Shown here: positions 21,244-32,712 of the stretch, one piece after another
How positions within the stretch are numbered: position 1 is the first letter of the stretch
Layout: every line of letters begins with the position of its first letter
Assembly (NCBI RefSeq): GCF_905171765.1
Contig: NC_053390.1
Span: 209,193,359 to 209,257,358 of the forward strand
DNA from: Bufo bufo
Lineage: Eukaryota > Chordata > Amphibia > Anura > Bufonidae
DNA length: 64,000 bases
Direction: 5' to 3'
The notes under the pieces: model-generated
What the model was told of the DNA's origin: nothing
Databases searched by the model: none
The model's input: the letters and a program-made list of their open reading frames with translations, nothing else
Program-made: the position numbers and the translations under genes

Positions 21244-23656
21244 ACTGGCCTGAAAGTGTTAGAGATGACCCCTCTTCCTCCTCCTCGTCCTGGGCCACAT
21301 CCTCTTCCATCATCGCCCTAAGTGTTTTCTCAAGGAGACATAGAAGTGGTATTGTAACGCTGATAATAGCATCATCGCCACTGGCCATGTTGGTGGAGTA
21401 CTTGAAACAGCGCAACAGGGCACACAGGTCTCGCATGGAGGCCCAGTCATTGGTGGTGAAGTGGTGCTGTTCCGCAGTGCGACTCACCTGTGCGTGCTGC
21501 AGCTGAAACTCCACTATGGCCTGCTGCTGCTCGCACGGTTTCTCCAGCATGTGCAAGGTGGAGTTCCACCTGGTGGGCACGTTGCATATGAGGCGGTGAG
21601 TGGGAAGGCCGAAGTTACGCTGTAGAGCAGACAGCCGAGTGGCGGCAGGATGAGAACGACGGAAGCGCGCACAGACGGCCCGCACTTTATGCAGCAGTTC
21701 AGACATGTCGGGGTAGTTGTGAATGAGTTTCTGCACCACCAAATTCAGTACATGCGCTAGGCAAGGGATGTGCGTCAAACCGGCTAGTCCCAGAGCTGCA
21801 ACGAGATTTCGCCCATTATCACATACCACCAGGCCGGGCTTGAGGCTCACTGGCAGCAACCACTCGTCGGTCTGTTGTTCTATACCCCGCCACAACTCCT
21901 GCGCGGTGTGGGGTCTGTCCTCCAAACACATCAGTTTCAGAACGGCCTGCTGACGTTTACCCCTGAGTGTGCTGAAGTTGGTGGTGAAGGTCTGTCGCTG
22001 ACCGGATGAGGAGGTGGTAGAAGAGGAGGAGGAAGCCGAGTAGGAAGAGGAGGCAACAGGAGGCAAAGAATGATGCCCTGCGATCCTTGGCGGCGGAAGG
22101 ACCTGCGCCAAACAGCTCTCCGCCTGGGGCCCAGCCGCCACTACATTTACCCAGTGTGCAGTTAGGGGGATATAGCGTCCCTGGCCGTGCTTACTGGTCC
22201 ACGTATCTGTGGTTAGGTGGACCTTGCCACAGAAGGCGTTGCGCAGTGCACACTTGATTTTATCCGATACTTGGTTGTGCAGGGAGGGCACGGCTCTCCT
22301 GGAGAAGTAGTGGCGGCTGGGAAGGACGTACTGTGGGACAGCAAGCGACATGAGCTGTTTGAAGCTGTCCGTCTCCACCAGCCTGAATGACAGCATTTCA
22401 AAGGCCAGCAGTTTAGAAATGCTGGCATTCAGGGCCAGGGATCGAGTGTGGCTAGGTGGGAATTTACGCTTTCTATCAAAGGTTTGTGAGATGGAGAGCT
22501 GAACGCTTCCAAGTGACATGGTGGAGATTCCTGGTGACGGAGGTGGTGTTATTGGTGGTACATCCTCTGTTTGCTGGGCGGCAGGTGCCAACGTTCCTCC
22601 AGAGGCGGAGGAAGAGGCCGAGGCAGCAGCAGAAGAGGGAGCAGGAGCCCTTTCTTGGTTTTGAAGGTGCTTACTCCACTGCAGCCCGTGTCTCGCATGT
22701 AGATGCCTGGTCATGCAGGTTGTGCTAAGGTTCAGAACGTTAATGCCTCGCTTCAGGCTCTGATGGCACAGCGTGCCAACCACTCGGGTCTTGTCGTCAG
22801 CACATTGTGTGCAGAAGTGCCATGCAAGGGAACTCCTTGAAGCTGCCTTTGGTGTGCTCGGTCCCTGTTGACAGTGGCCAGTAGCAGGCGAACTGTTTTG
22901 GCGATGGCTGCTCTGCTTTTGCACCCTGCTCCCGCTTTTGCTACGATGTTGGCTCGGTCTCACCACTGCCTCTTCCTCCAAACTCTGAAAGTCAGTGGCA
23001 CGACCTTCATTCCATGTGGGGTCTAGGACCTCATTGTCCCTTGCATCGTCTTCCACCCAGTCTTCCTCCCTGACCTCCTTTTTGGTCTGCACACTGCAGA
23101 AAGACGCAGCAGTTGGCACCTGTGTTTCGTCATCATCAGAGATGTGCTGAGGTGGTATTCCCATGTCCTCATCAGGAAACATAAGTGGTTGTGCGTCAGT
23201 GCATTCTATGTCTTCCACCCCTGGGGAAGGGCTAGGTGGATGCCCTTGGGAAACCCTGCCAGCAGAGTCTTCAAACAGCATAAGAGACTGCTGCATGACT
23301 TGAGGCTCAGACAGGTTCCCCGATATGCACGGGGGTGATGTGACAGACTGATGGGCATGGGTTTCAGGCGCCACCTGTGCGCTTTCTGCAGAAGACTGGG
23401 TGGGAGATAATGTGAACGTGCTGGATGCACTGTCGGCCACCCAATTGACTAGCGCCTGTACTTGCTCAGGCCTTACCATCCTTAGAATGGCATTAGGCCC
23501 GACCAAATATTGCTGTAGATTCTGGCGGCTACTGGGACCTGAGGTAGTAGGTTCAGTAGGATGTGTAGCTGTGCCAGAGACTCTCCCTGCACCAGAGACT
23601 CCACCAACACCACCACCATGACCATGACCACGTCCCTTATTAGATTTTTGCCTCAT
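21203..23656 (-). pseudogene. hAT transposase, N-terminal 800 residues
   Basis: A long open frame of 817 codons, of which the last dozen are read from the solo LTR. The N-terminal ~270 residues are low-complexity (S, Q, P, acidic). A BED zinc finger follows at about 278-323 (CTQC ... TRHLHARH). Then comes the RNase-H-like catalytic core, with D484 in 'LTTDTWTSKHGQ', D613 in 'LVVCDNGRN', the hAT motif 'PCLAHVLNLV' near 631, and 'VPTRWNSTLHML' near 690. The architecture is that of Ac-like hAT transposases, which excise and reinsert the element. It is not a host ZBED gene, because it lies between hAT termini with a target duplication. The split and downstream frameshifts make it non-functional as a whole. 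Confidence 0.92.
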
Positions 23657-25262
23657 AGTTAGCGTTCACAAAGCAAAGTAAAAAGTGGTTAAGTCTGTTA
23701 AAAAAAATTAACCGCCAATAAAAACCCTGATGTAGGGTATTGCACTCATTTTTTTTAAAAAAAACTGTATATGACAGCGGTATTTTTGGCCTAAATGTGA
23801 CAGTCACCTATGCAAGTGTAATCACAGATGTGCAGTATATGAAAAAAGGTTTTTTTTTCACCACAGTATCCTAACAGCCTTATTTGTGGCCTAAATGTGA
23901 CAGTCACCTATGCACGTCCAATCCTAGATGTGCAGTATATGAGAGGCTTTTTTCACCCCAGTATGCCAAAGCCGTATTTATGGCCTAAATGTGACAGTCA
24001 CTTATGCTTGTCTAATCCCAGATGTGCAGTATATGAGAGGCTTTTTTCACCCTAATCAAAAAGCTGTATTTCTGTCCTAAATGTGACAGTCACCTATGCA
24101 CGTGTAATCACAGATGTGCAGTATATGAAAAAAAGTTTTTTTTTAACAACAGTAACCTAATAGCCGTATTTGTGGCCAAAATGTGACAGTCACCTATGCA
24201 CGTGTAATCACAGATGTGCACTATATCAGAGGGTTTTTTCACCACAGTATCCTATAAGCCTTATTTGTGGCCAAAATGTGACAGTCACTTATGCATGTCT
24301 AATCCCAGATGTGCAGCATATTAGAGGCTTTTTTCACCCCAGTAACCAAAAAGCCGTATTTCTGGCCTAAATGTGACAGTCACTTATGCTTGTCTAATCC
24401 CAGATGTGCAATATATCAGAGGCTTTTTTCACCCCAGTATGCCAAAGCCGTATTTATGGCTTAAATGTGACAGTCACTTATGCACGTGTAATCCCAGATG
24501 TGCAGTATATTAGAGGCTTTTTTCACCCCAGTATGCCAAAGCCGTATTTATGGCCTAAATGTGACAGTCACTTATGCTTGTCTAATCCCAGATGTGCAAT
24601 ATATTAGAGGCTTTTTTCACCCCAGTAACCAAAAAGCCGTATTTATGGCCTAAATGTGACAGTCACTTATGCTTGTGTAATCCCAGATGTGCAGTATATG
24701 AGAGGCTTTTTTCACCCTAATCAAAAAGCTGTATTTCTGTCCTAAATGTGACAGTCATTCATGCACGTGTAATCGCAGATGTGCAGTATATGAGAGGCTT
24801 TTTTCACCCCAGTAACCAAAAAGCCGTATTTATGGCCTAAATGTGGCAGTCACTAATGCACGTGTAATCCCAGATGTGCAGTATATTAGAGGGTTTTTTC
24901 ACCCTAACCAAAAAGCTGTATTTCTGTCCTAAATGTGACAGTCACTTATGCACGTGTAATCCCAGATGTGCAGTATGAGAGGCTTTTTTCACCCCAGTAA
25001 CCAAAAAGCCGTATTTATGGCCTAAATGTGACAGTCACTTATGCTTGTCTAATCCCAGATGTGCAGTATATTAGAGGGTTTTTTCACCCTAACCAAAAAG
25101 CTGTATTTCTGTCCTAAATGTGACAGTCACTTATGCACGTGTAATCACAGATGTGCAGTATATTAAAAAAAAGGTTTTTTTCACCACAGTATCCTAAAAG
25201 CCTTATTTGTGGCATAAATGTGACAGTCACCTATGCACGTGTAATCACAGATGTGCAGTATA

Positions 25263-26825
25263 CACTGCGTGCAGAATTATTAGGCAAATGAGTATTTTGA
25301 CCACATCATCCTCTTTATGCATGTTGTCTTACTCCAAGCTGTATAGGCTCGAAAGCCTACTACCAATTAAGCATATTAGGTGATGTGCATCTCTGTAATG
25401 AGAAGGGGTGTGGTCTAATGACATCAACACCCTATATTAGGTGTGCATAATTATTAGGCAACTTCCTTTCCTTTGGCAAAATGGGTCAAAAGAAGGACTT
25501 GACAGGCTCAGAAAAGTCAAAAATAGTGAGATATCTTGCAGAGGGATGCAGCACTCTTAAAATTGCAAAGCTTCTGAAGCGTGATCATCGAACAATCAAG
25601 CGTTTCATTCAAAATAGTCAACAGGGTCGCAAGAAGCGTGTGGAAAAACCAAGGCGCAAAATAACTGCCCATGAACTGAGAAAAGTCAAGCGTGCAGCTG
25701 CCAAGATGCCACTTGCCACCAGTTTGGCCATATTTCAGAGCTGCAACATCACTGGAGTGCCCAAAAGCACAAGGTGTGCAATACTCAGAGACATGGCCAA
25801 GGTAAGAAAGGCTGAAAGACGACCACCACTGAACAAGACACACAAGCTGAAACGTCAAGACTGGGCCAAGAAATATCTCAAGACTGATTTTTCTAAGGTT
25901 TTATGGACTGATGAAATGAGAGTGAGTCTTGATGGGCCAGATGGATGGGCCCGTGGCTGGATTGGTAAAGGGCAGAGAGCTCCAGTCCGACTCAGACGCC
26001 AGCAAGGTGGAGGTGGAGTACTGGTTTGGGCTGGTATCATCAAAGATGAGCTTGTGGGGCCTTTTCGGGTTGAGGATGGAGTCAAGCTCAACTCCCAGTC
26101 CTACTGCCAGTTTCTGGAAGACACCTTCTTCAAGCAGTGGTACAGGAAGACGTCTGCATCCTTCAAGAAAAACATGATTTTCATGCAGGACAATGCTCCA
26201 TCACACGCGTCCAAGTACTCCACAGCGTGGCTGGCAAGAAAGGGTATAAAAGAAGAAAATCTAATGACATGGCCTCCTTGTTCACCTGATCTGAACCCCA
26301 TTGAGAACCTGTGGTCCATCATCAAATGTGAGATTTACAAGGAGGGAAAACAGTACACCTCTCTGAACAGTGTCTGGGAGGCTGTGGTTGCTGCTGCACG
26401 CAATGTTGATGGTGAACAGATCAAAACATTGACAGAATCCATGGATGGCAGGCTTTTGAGTGTCCTTGCAAAGAAAGGTGGCTATATTGGTCACTGATTT
26501 GTTTTTGTTTTGTTTTTAAATGTCAGAAATGTATATTTGTGAATGTTGAGATGTTATATTGGTTTCACTGGTAAAAATAAATAATTGAAATGGGTATATA
26601 TTTGTTTTTTGGTAAGTTGCCTAATAATTATGCACAGTAATAGTCACCTGCACACACAGATATCCCCCTAAAATAGCTAAAACTAAAAACAAACTAAAAA
26701 CTACTTCCAAAAATATTCAGCTTTGATATTAATGAGTTTTTTGGGTTCATTGAGAACATGGTTGTTGTTCAATAATAAAATTAATCCTCAAAAATACAAC
26801 TTGCCTAATAATTCTGCACTCCCTG
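25263..26825 (+). mobile_element. Complete Tc1-like element, DD37E type, inside the satellite
   Basis: Ends 'gtgcagaattattaggcaa' and 'ttgcctaataattctgcac' are inverted and bordered by TA (25261-25262, 26826-26827). A second, inner inverted pair 'tgtgcataattattaggcaa' / 'ttgcctaataattatgcaca' lies about 190 bp inside each end, giving the IR/DR layout. The element is 1563 bp. Confidence 0.95.
25481..26497 (+). CDS. Tc1-like transposase, full length (DD37E)
   Basis: An uninterrupted 338-residue protein. N-terminal helix-turn-helix region about 1-50 ('LAEGCSTLKIAKLLKRDHRT'), basic linker about 50-75, then a second DNA-binding region. Catalytic residues are D144 in 'VLWTDEMRVSL', D237 in 'FMQDNAPSHASK' and E275 in 'PDLNPIENLW'. 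The spacing between the last two is 37 residues, so DD37E rather than the common DD34E. DD37E Tc1-related transposons (TRT) are a described group; membership is inference from spacing. The ATG opens the only frame reaching the complete HTH and sits about 35 bp after the inner repeat. All catalytic residues are present, so this copy is a candidate for recent activity. Confidence 0.93.
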   Translation: MGQKKDLTGSEKSKIVRYLAEGCSTLKIAKLLKRDHRTIKRFIQNSQQGRKKRVEKPRRKITAHELRKVKRAAAKMPLATSLAIFQSCNITGVPKSTRCAILRDMAKVRKAERRPPLNKTHKLKRQDWAKKYLKTDFSKVLWTDEMRVSLDGPDGWARGWIGKGQRAPVRLRRQQGGGGVLVWAGIIKDELVGPFRVEDGVKLNSQSYCQFLEDTFFKQWYRKTSASFKKNMIFMQDNAPSHASKYSTAWLARKGIKEENLMTWPPCSPDLNPIENLWSIIKCEIYKEGKQYTSLNSVWEAVVAAARNVDGEQIKTLTESMDGRLLSVLAKKGGYIGH

Positions 26826-28000
26826 TATTAAAAAAAGGGTTTTTTAACAACAGTAACCTAACAGCTGTATTTGTGGCCTAAATGTGACAGTCACCTATGC
26901 ACGTGTAATCACAGATGTGCAATATATTAGAGGCTTTTTTCACCCTAATCAAAAAGCTGTATTTCTGTCCTAAATATGACAGTCACTTATGCACGTGTAA
27001 TCCCAGATGTGCAGTATATGAGAGGCTTTTTTCACCCCAGTATGCCAAAGCTGTATTTATGGCCTAAATGTGACAGTCACTTATGCACGTGTAATCCCAG
27101 ATGTGCAGTATATCAGTTTTTTTTTCACCCTAACCAAAAAGCTGTATTTCTGTCCTAAATGTGACAGTCACTTATGCACGTGTAATCCCAGATGTGCAGT
27201 ATATGAGAGGCTTTTTTCACCCCAGTATGCCAAAACTGTATTTATGGCCTAAATGTGACAGTCACTTATGCATCTGTAATCCCAGATGTGCAGTATATTA
27301 GAGGGTTTTTTCACCCTAACCAAAAAGCTGTATTTCTGTCCTAAATGTGACAGTCACTTATGCACGTGTAATCCCAGATGTGCACTATATTAGAGGCTTT
27401 TTTTACCCCAGTAACCAAAAAGCCGTATTTATGGCCTAAATGTGACAGTCACTTATGCTTGTCTAATCCCAGATGTGCAGTATATTAGAGGGTTTTTTCA
27501 CCCTAATCAAAAAGCTGTATTTCTGTCCTAAATGTGACAGTCACTTATGCACGTGTAATCCCAGATGTGCAGTATATGAGAGGCTTTTTTCACCCCAGTA
27601 TGACAAAGCCGTATTTATGGCCTAAATGTGACAGTCACTTATGCACGTGTAATCCCAGATGTGCAGTATATGAGAGGCTTTTTTCACCCCAGTATGCCAA
27701 AGCTGTATTTCTGGACTTGCAGATACCCTGTGCTGGTGCACTATCGTTGCATAAAATGGCTGCCGGTCATGTATTGATATTGACTAACTGAAGAAAAAAA
27801 AGTTTGTTTTCAGCAGTAGTTGGCTCAGGGCAGGCTTAAAAGAATTGTGCACTGCACCCACAAAACACTTTTTCTGTAGATCGCTGAGTGCATAAACCAG
27901 TTCTTGATAAGATTGCTCCCTGATCTCTCCCTCACAGCAGCTGCAGCCTCTCCCTACACTAATCCGAGCAGAGTGACGGGCGGCGCTACGTGACTCCAGC

Positions 28001-28008
28001 TTAAATAG
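28001..28008 (-). promoter_or_regulatory. TATA-like site of the hAT element
   Basis: Minus-strand 'cctctatttaagctgg' lies 240 bp inside the transposase-side terminus. The same block in the same relative place occurs in the other hAT copy at 62995-63010. Conservation in two copies with different internal repeats suggests the transposase promoter. Confidence 0.45.
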
Positions 28009-28109
28009 AGGCTGGGTCACATGCTGCAGTTGGCCAATCACAGCCATGCCAATAGTAGGCACGGCTGTGATGGCCTTTTGGGGCAAGTAGTATGACGTTT
28101 GTTGATTGG

Positions 28110-28204
28110 CCGAACTTTAGGTTTTTCGGCACCCGAACACCAAACCCGAACTTTTACGTAAAGGTTCGGGTTCGGGTCCGGGTGCCGAAAAACCTAAAGT
28201 TCGG
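28110..28204. repeat. Subterminal palindrome of the hAT element
   Basis: Arms 'ccgaactttaggtttttcgg' and 'ccgaaaaacctaaagttcgg', extended by 'caccc/gggtg', are perfect. The inner part is again palindromic around 'cttttacgtaaagg'. It starts 40 bp from the element end. Confidence 0.9.
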
Positions 28205-28252
28205 TACGAACCCAAACTTTACAGTTCGGGTTTGCTCAACTCTAGTTAATAC

Positions 28253-29229
28253 CTCTGATGCAGGAGTGGGGAGAAAACCATATTCACCCCATTAGCGGTT
28301 CATTCTGACATGGACTGAGTAATCTTGGTTTGAGTTAAAATCTATAAACTTTTATTTTGAAACAGCAAATGTTTTATTTTATTTTTAGAAATCCAATGGT
28401 TCTAAAGTGTTTTTATGGTAAATAACTAGGGTTTATATCATGTTATGTTACAGTACTATATTTTGAGATAGGTGACAATGAATAAAAGTGGAAGAACCAG
28501 GGGTGGAATGTGTTGTAAGGGTATTTTACAAACTTAAGTACCGATTGGTTCTGCCTCCTTTAATTCTGTCCTCTTTTATATTACCTTCTATATTCTGTGT
28601 AATGATATTCCTTGTAATGTAGTTAGTTAGTAATAGTTAGATAGCTCCATTGTGCTGAAAAGGTCAAATTCCTGAGTGCTTACGTCAAATACATAAGTGC
28701 TGTACACTGGATATACTTGGGAGGAGGAATGGAAAAGCTATAAAGTCTTATGAACAAATACAGTTAATTGGCACTCCATTGAGGAATATCATCCAGGTAG
28801 GATGTTGTGATTAAAACATTATTTCTTTCTTGTATCATCATGGGCTGTAGGCCATGTGCTACGACCTGGTGACCGGAGTGCATCCCATATTAGTAAATAT
28901 ATTTGTTCACTTAGCCTGCGTAAGCTTATTTATTCTCAAATATTTTGAATTCACATTATAAAACACCGGAATTTAGGCTGGAAATAGGCCAGATCACCCC
29001 GGACCTCATTGCATTCAATGGGGATCCGACAGAGAAGTAGAGATACGGCATCTGTGAGATCTGGAAGGCTGTTCTGTGCCGGAATAACCTGCTGACTCTA
29101 CAAACGGAGAGGTGAACGAAGCTTAAGCAAGATACTTTCCAGTTTTTGTACACTATTCCATTACTGGAATAAGATTACACCCTTTTTATGATTTTTTTTT
29201 TTAAAGTCACAGTTGATAAATCTGGAGTA
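28253..29229. other. Intron 5 spacer; possible LTR-like and MITE remnants
   Basis: 28511-28960 begins TGTTGTAAGG and has a 'gctataaagtct' TATA-like site, which could be a decayed LTR. 28975-29110 ('ttgcattcaatggggatccg') looks like a MITE fragment. No exon seen. Confidence 0.3.
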
Positions 29230-29269
29230 AAACTAAACATAGCTAACCATGCCCATAAATTTCAATTCC

Positions 29270-31602
29270 TGAGGGCACCACGGCCCTGCATCAACATATG
29301 CAGCGTCACCATAAAGTGGCCTGGGAGAACCGTGGCTCCGATGTGGTGGTTCAGCCTGCCGCAGCTGCATCACCCAGTGGCACGCACCTGACTTCGGGCA
29401 GTCAAGGCTCCACCACCTCAGCCGAAGGGAGCTGTCTGTCCTTCCCATCATCTGATGCTCCTGCTCCTCCTCCTACTCCTCGTCAGTCATTCCATCAGCA
29501 ATTAATCACGATTGCGATTGCCAAGAGACAACAGTATTCGTGCACTCATTCAACGGCGCAGAAGCTGAATGTGCTCCTGGCCAAGTTGCTGGTGCTGCAG
29601 TGCTCTCCCTTTCCAAGTGGTGGACTCTGTACCTTTCAGAGAACTGATGGCTTGTGCCGAGCCGAGGTGGAGAGTCCCAAGCCGTCATTTCTTTGCCTAA
29701 AAGGCAGTATCAGCCCTGCACACGTATGTAGAACAGAAGGTGGGCCAGTCTTTGAGCCTGTCTGTGTCTGCCAAACCACACGGCAGCGCAGACGTGTGGA
29801 GCTTTAACTATATTCAGGGACAATACATGTCCTTTACGGCCCACTGGGTGAATGTGGTTCCTGCACAGCCACACCAGCAACTTTGCCAGGTGACACTGCT
29901 TCCGCCTCCACGTTGTCACGCCGTTGGTCCTGCGACAATGTCCGCTTCCACCTCCTCATCCTCCATCGTGTCCTCCACTGCAGGGACAATTCACAGTGCC
30001 CCTCCAGCACACCACATGTGTAGGGCACGGCGGTGTCACGCTGTTCTGCACCTAGTTTGCCTGGGCGAACGGAGTCACACAGGGGAGGAACTGCTCCACA
30101 TCCTTCATCAATAAATTGAATCCTGGCTTTCTCCACGATAACTTAAAATCGGAACCATGGGGACCGACAATGGGAAGAACATGGTGTCAAAGCTGCGTCA
30201 AGGAGGGCTGAGCCATGCGCCCTGCATGGCACACATGTTCAATCTGGTTTTCAAGTGGTTCCTGAAGTCTTCCACTCATCTGCAGGTCATCCTAAAAATG
30301 TCTAGGAAACTTTGCATGCACTTCAGCCACTCGTACCCTGCAAAGCACATCCTCTTTGAGCTGCAGCGCCAGAACGGCATCCCCCAACATAGGCTGATAT
30401 GCGGCGTTTCCGCCCTTCATATGTTAGACCGACTAAACAAACAGAGAAAGGCCATCATTCAACGATTTTATGATGATCCAAGCAGAAAGGAGTACACCCT
30501 GTGTAACTTCGATGTAACCCAGTGACAGCTCATGCATGATACCTGCCGTTAGCTCAGGCAATTTGAGGAGGTCACGTTATTTGTCAGGACTACAGGATGA
30601 ACGACATCATTCCACTGCTTAATGTCCTGGAACAGATGCTGGTAAATCTGGCTGGTCAGGGGACTGGAGAGATGGCGCCTAGATCTCACGGCCACATGAG
30701 CCCCATGGGGGCTGAACTGCAGGAGGAGGACATAAGAGCACAAGCAATGTGGGAAATGGGTGGTTTTTCTACACAGGTGACAGGAGAGGAGGAGCAGGAG
30801 CAGCAGGGGCGATGAGAAAGATGAGGCAGAGGACCCAGACACACCGTGGCAGTATGCAGTGGAGATGGAGGCAGGGAGCCCCTCCGAGTCACTTGCACAA
30901 ATGGCCCAATGCATGCTCACTTGCTTGTGTAGTGACAGCCAAACTGTCACCATTTGGCAGAGGGATGACTTCTGGCTCTCCAACTTGTTGGACCCTCGGT
31001 CCAAAATGGGGCCTTTTTTACACCCGGTGAGAGGGAGGACAAACTGAACTACTATAGAGACATCGTATGTAGTCTGTTGGCCACTGCCTATGCCTATCTG
31101 CGCCATTGTCCATTCTCTCACAGGTCTGACCGGGAAGGGGTCCTCTGCGCTCACATTCCACTGCCATGGCTGCTGGGGGGGTGGGGGTGGCAGGAGCAGT
31201 ACCAGCTCTATCAGCAGCAGCCTGAGTCTAGAGTCATTGATGAGCAGCTTTCTTCACCTGCATAGTGAAAAAACTACTCACCAGCAGCTAGACATAGAGC
31301 AGAACCTGAACCAGCAGGTGGTGGGATACTTGGAGTGCACCCTGCCAGCTGTCATTGAAGATCCGCTGGACTACTGGGCAGCCAAACTGGATTTGGGGCC
31401 GCAACTGGCCAAGTTTGCCCTGGAAAAGCTGTCCTGCCCGGCCATTAGTGTGAGCAGGTGTTTTGTGAGGCAGGGGGCTATAGTTACCCCAAGGAGAACT
31501 CGCCTGTCCACCCAAAATGTGGAGAGACTGACCTTTGTCAAGATGAATAAGGCGTGGATCAGCCAGGATTTCCACCCACCAATGCCTGATGCATCAGATT
31601 AG
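29270..31602 (+). pseudogene. Second hAT transposase, decayed
   Basis: Plus-strand pieces in different frames follow the order of a hAT transposase. A BED-finger end 'HHKVAWENRGSD' comes first, then a catalytic-core start 'YIQGQYMSFTAHWVNVVPA', then 'GTDNGKNMVSKLRQGGLSHA' with 'PCMAHMFNLV'. A region like 'SALHMLDRLNKQRKAI' follows. The end is the dimerisation domain 'FALEKLSCPAISVS' and 'RLSTQNVERLTFVKMNKAWI'. Many frameshifts and stops break it. The layout parallels the 9 kb hAT transposase, to which it is clearly related but diverged. I could not identify its termini. Confidence 0.85.
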
Positions 31603-31784
31603 ATTATCCATGCTGCCTCACCCAAACCTTGACAAAAAAGATCGGTTTCTTCTGGCTACCTGCCTCAGCTACTATTCTGATGCTGCCATCTGCCTGATGC
31701 CACACATCTGATGCCAAGTTCTCCTTCTTACACCCACCATCGTCAGTGGGTACTGTTAGTGCCACCCACCTCCCCACTCTGTTG

Positions 31785-32240
31785 CCAGGTCACTCTGTGG
31801 TCTCCTGATGCTGCTGCAACCTCCACAATATGTCACCTTGCCACTCTGTGGTCTCCTGATGCTGCTGCCGCCTACACACTACGTCATCTTGCCACTCTGT
31901 GGTCTCCTGATGCTGCTGGCACCTCCACACTATGTCACCTTGTCATTCTGTGGTCTCCTGATGCTGCTGCAACCTCCACACTGTCATTGTGCCACCCTGT
32001 TGCCTCCTCCTGATGCTGCTGCTGCCACCTCCATACTTTGTCATTGTGCCACTCTGTGGCCTCCTGAGGCTGCTACCACCTCCACACTGTCATTGTGCCA
32101 CGCTGTGGCCTCCTCCTGATGCTGCCACCTCCAGACTCTATCATTGGGCCACTCTGTGGTCTCCTCATGCTGCTTCCACCTCACCAGTATGTCACAGGGC
32201 AACTCTGTGGACTTCTCATGCTGTTCCCATGCTCCCTACA
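31785..32240 (+). repeat. ~51-bp minisatellite downstream of hAT transposase
   Basis: Eight to nine copies of a unit starting 'ctctgtggtctcctgatgct' and containing 'acctccacactatgtca'. It produces spurious open frames rich in L, P and C. Confidence 0.85.
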
Positions 32241-32358
32241 TTCATGACAAGGCCACTATTTTGCCTTTTGGCCTGGCTGACATCATCATTTATTTGACCA
32301 TTCTTCTGATCTGTCAGAAGAAAGGAAAAATCAGACGCACAACGAATTCTGTCTATTA

Positions 32359-32712
32359 GGCTAAGTTCACACGCGGGCCGCAATACACGGCCACAGTTCC
32401 GTGTGCATTCCGCATCACGGATGCGGACCCATTCACTTCAATGGGTCCGCAAATCCGGAATCGAGGAACGGCCGCACGGGACGGGACCCCTCTGAAGCAC
32501 TACGGAGTGCTTCCGTGGGGTTACGTCCCGTACTTCCGTTCCGCAAAAAGATAGAACATGTCCTATCTTTTAGCGGAACGGGCGGATCGCGGACCCAATA
32601 AAGTGTAAATTTATTGGGTCCGCGATCCGATGCGGCTGACCTGCGGCCGGCGATCGTGCATTTGCAGGCCGCAGCACAGGCACAGGTCACACACGTTCGT
32701 GTGAACTCGGCC
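32359..32712. mobile_element. PIF/Harbinger-like MITE
   Basis: Ends 'ggctaagttcacacg' and 'cgtgtgaactcggcc' are imperfect inverted repeats. The left flank is TTA, the right TGA (one change). Interior motifs 'cacttcaatgggtccgca' and 'aagatagaacatgtcctatc' are those of the family. Confidence 0.75.

Larger units (their letters stand above)
23792..27720. repeat. ~94-bp satellite array inside the hAT element
   Basis: About 25 head-to-tail units, 16 left and 9 right of the Tc1-like insertion. Each contains 'ctaaatgtgacagtcactta', 'gtaatcccagatgtgcagta' and 'gaggcttttttcacccc'. Unit length runs from 90 to 101 bp. At least two subtypes alternate ('ccctaaccaaaaagctgtat' and 'cccagtatgccaaagccgta'). 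Confidence 0.95.
19263..28244 (-). mobile_element. 9 kb hAT element with exact 8-bp target duplication
   Basis: The ends are 'tagagttgagcgg' and 'ttgctcaactcta', flanked on both sides by GTTAATAC (19255-19262 and 28245-28252). An 8-bp duplication defines hAT. The transposase is on the minus strand with its N-terminus near 23656 and C-terminus near 19793. The 5' non-coding region (23.7-28.2 kb) is mostly a ~94-bp satellite. Later arrivals inside are a solo gypsy LTR and a DD37E Tc1-like element. Near both termini are dense 'ttcggg' motifs forming hairpins. Confidence 0.96.

Noticed and set aside
21203..23656. 817-codon BED-finger protein as a domesticated host gene (ZBED-like)
   Set aside because: It lies between hAT termini with an exact 8-bp duplication, ends in LTR sequence, and its C-terminal part is frameshifted.
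23792..27720. Regularly spaced ~94-bp repeats could suggest a CRISPR-like array
   Set aside because: The whole unit is repeated with no unique spacers, units are too long and variable, there are no cas genes, and the locus is inside a vertebrate hAT element.
28092..28295. Open frame with R/V repeats
   Set aside because: It reads through the hAT subterminal TTCGGG palindrome and out of the element; an artefact of the repeat.
31711..32297. Three overlapping ~100-codon open frames
   Set aside because: They are the three phases of a 51-bp minisatellite whose length is divisible by three.
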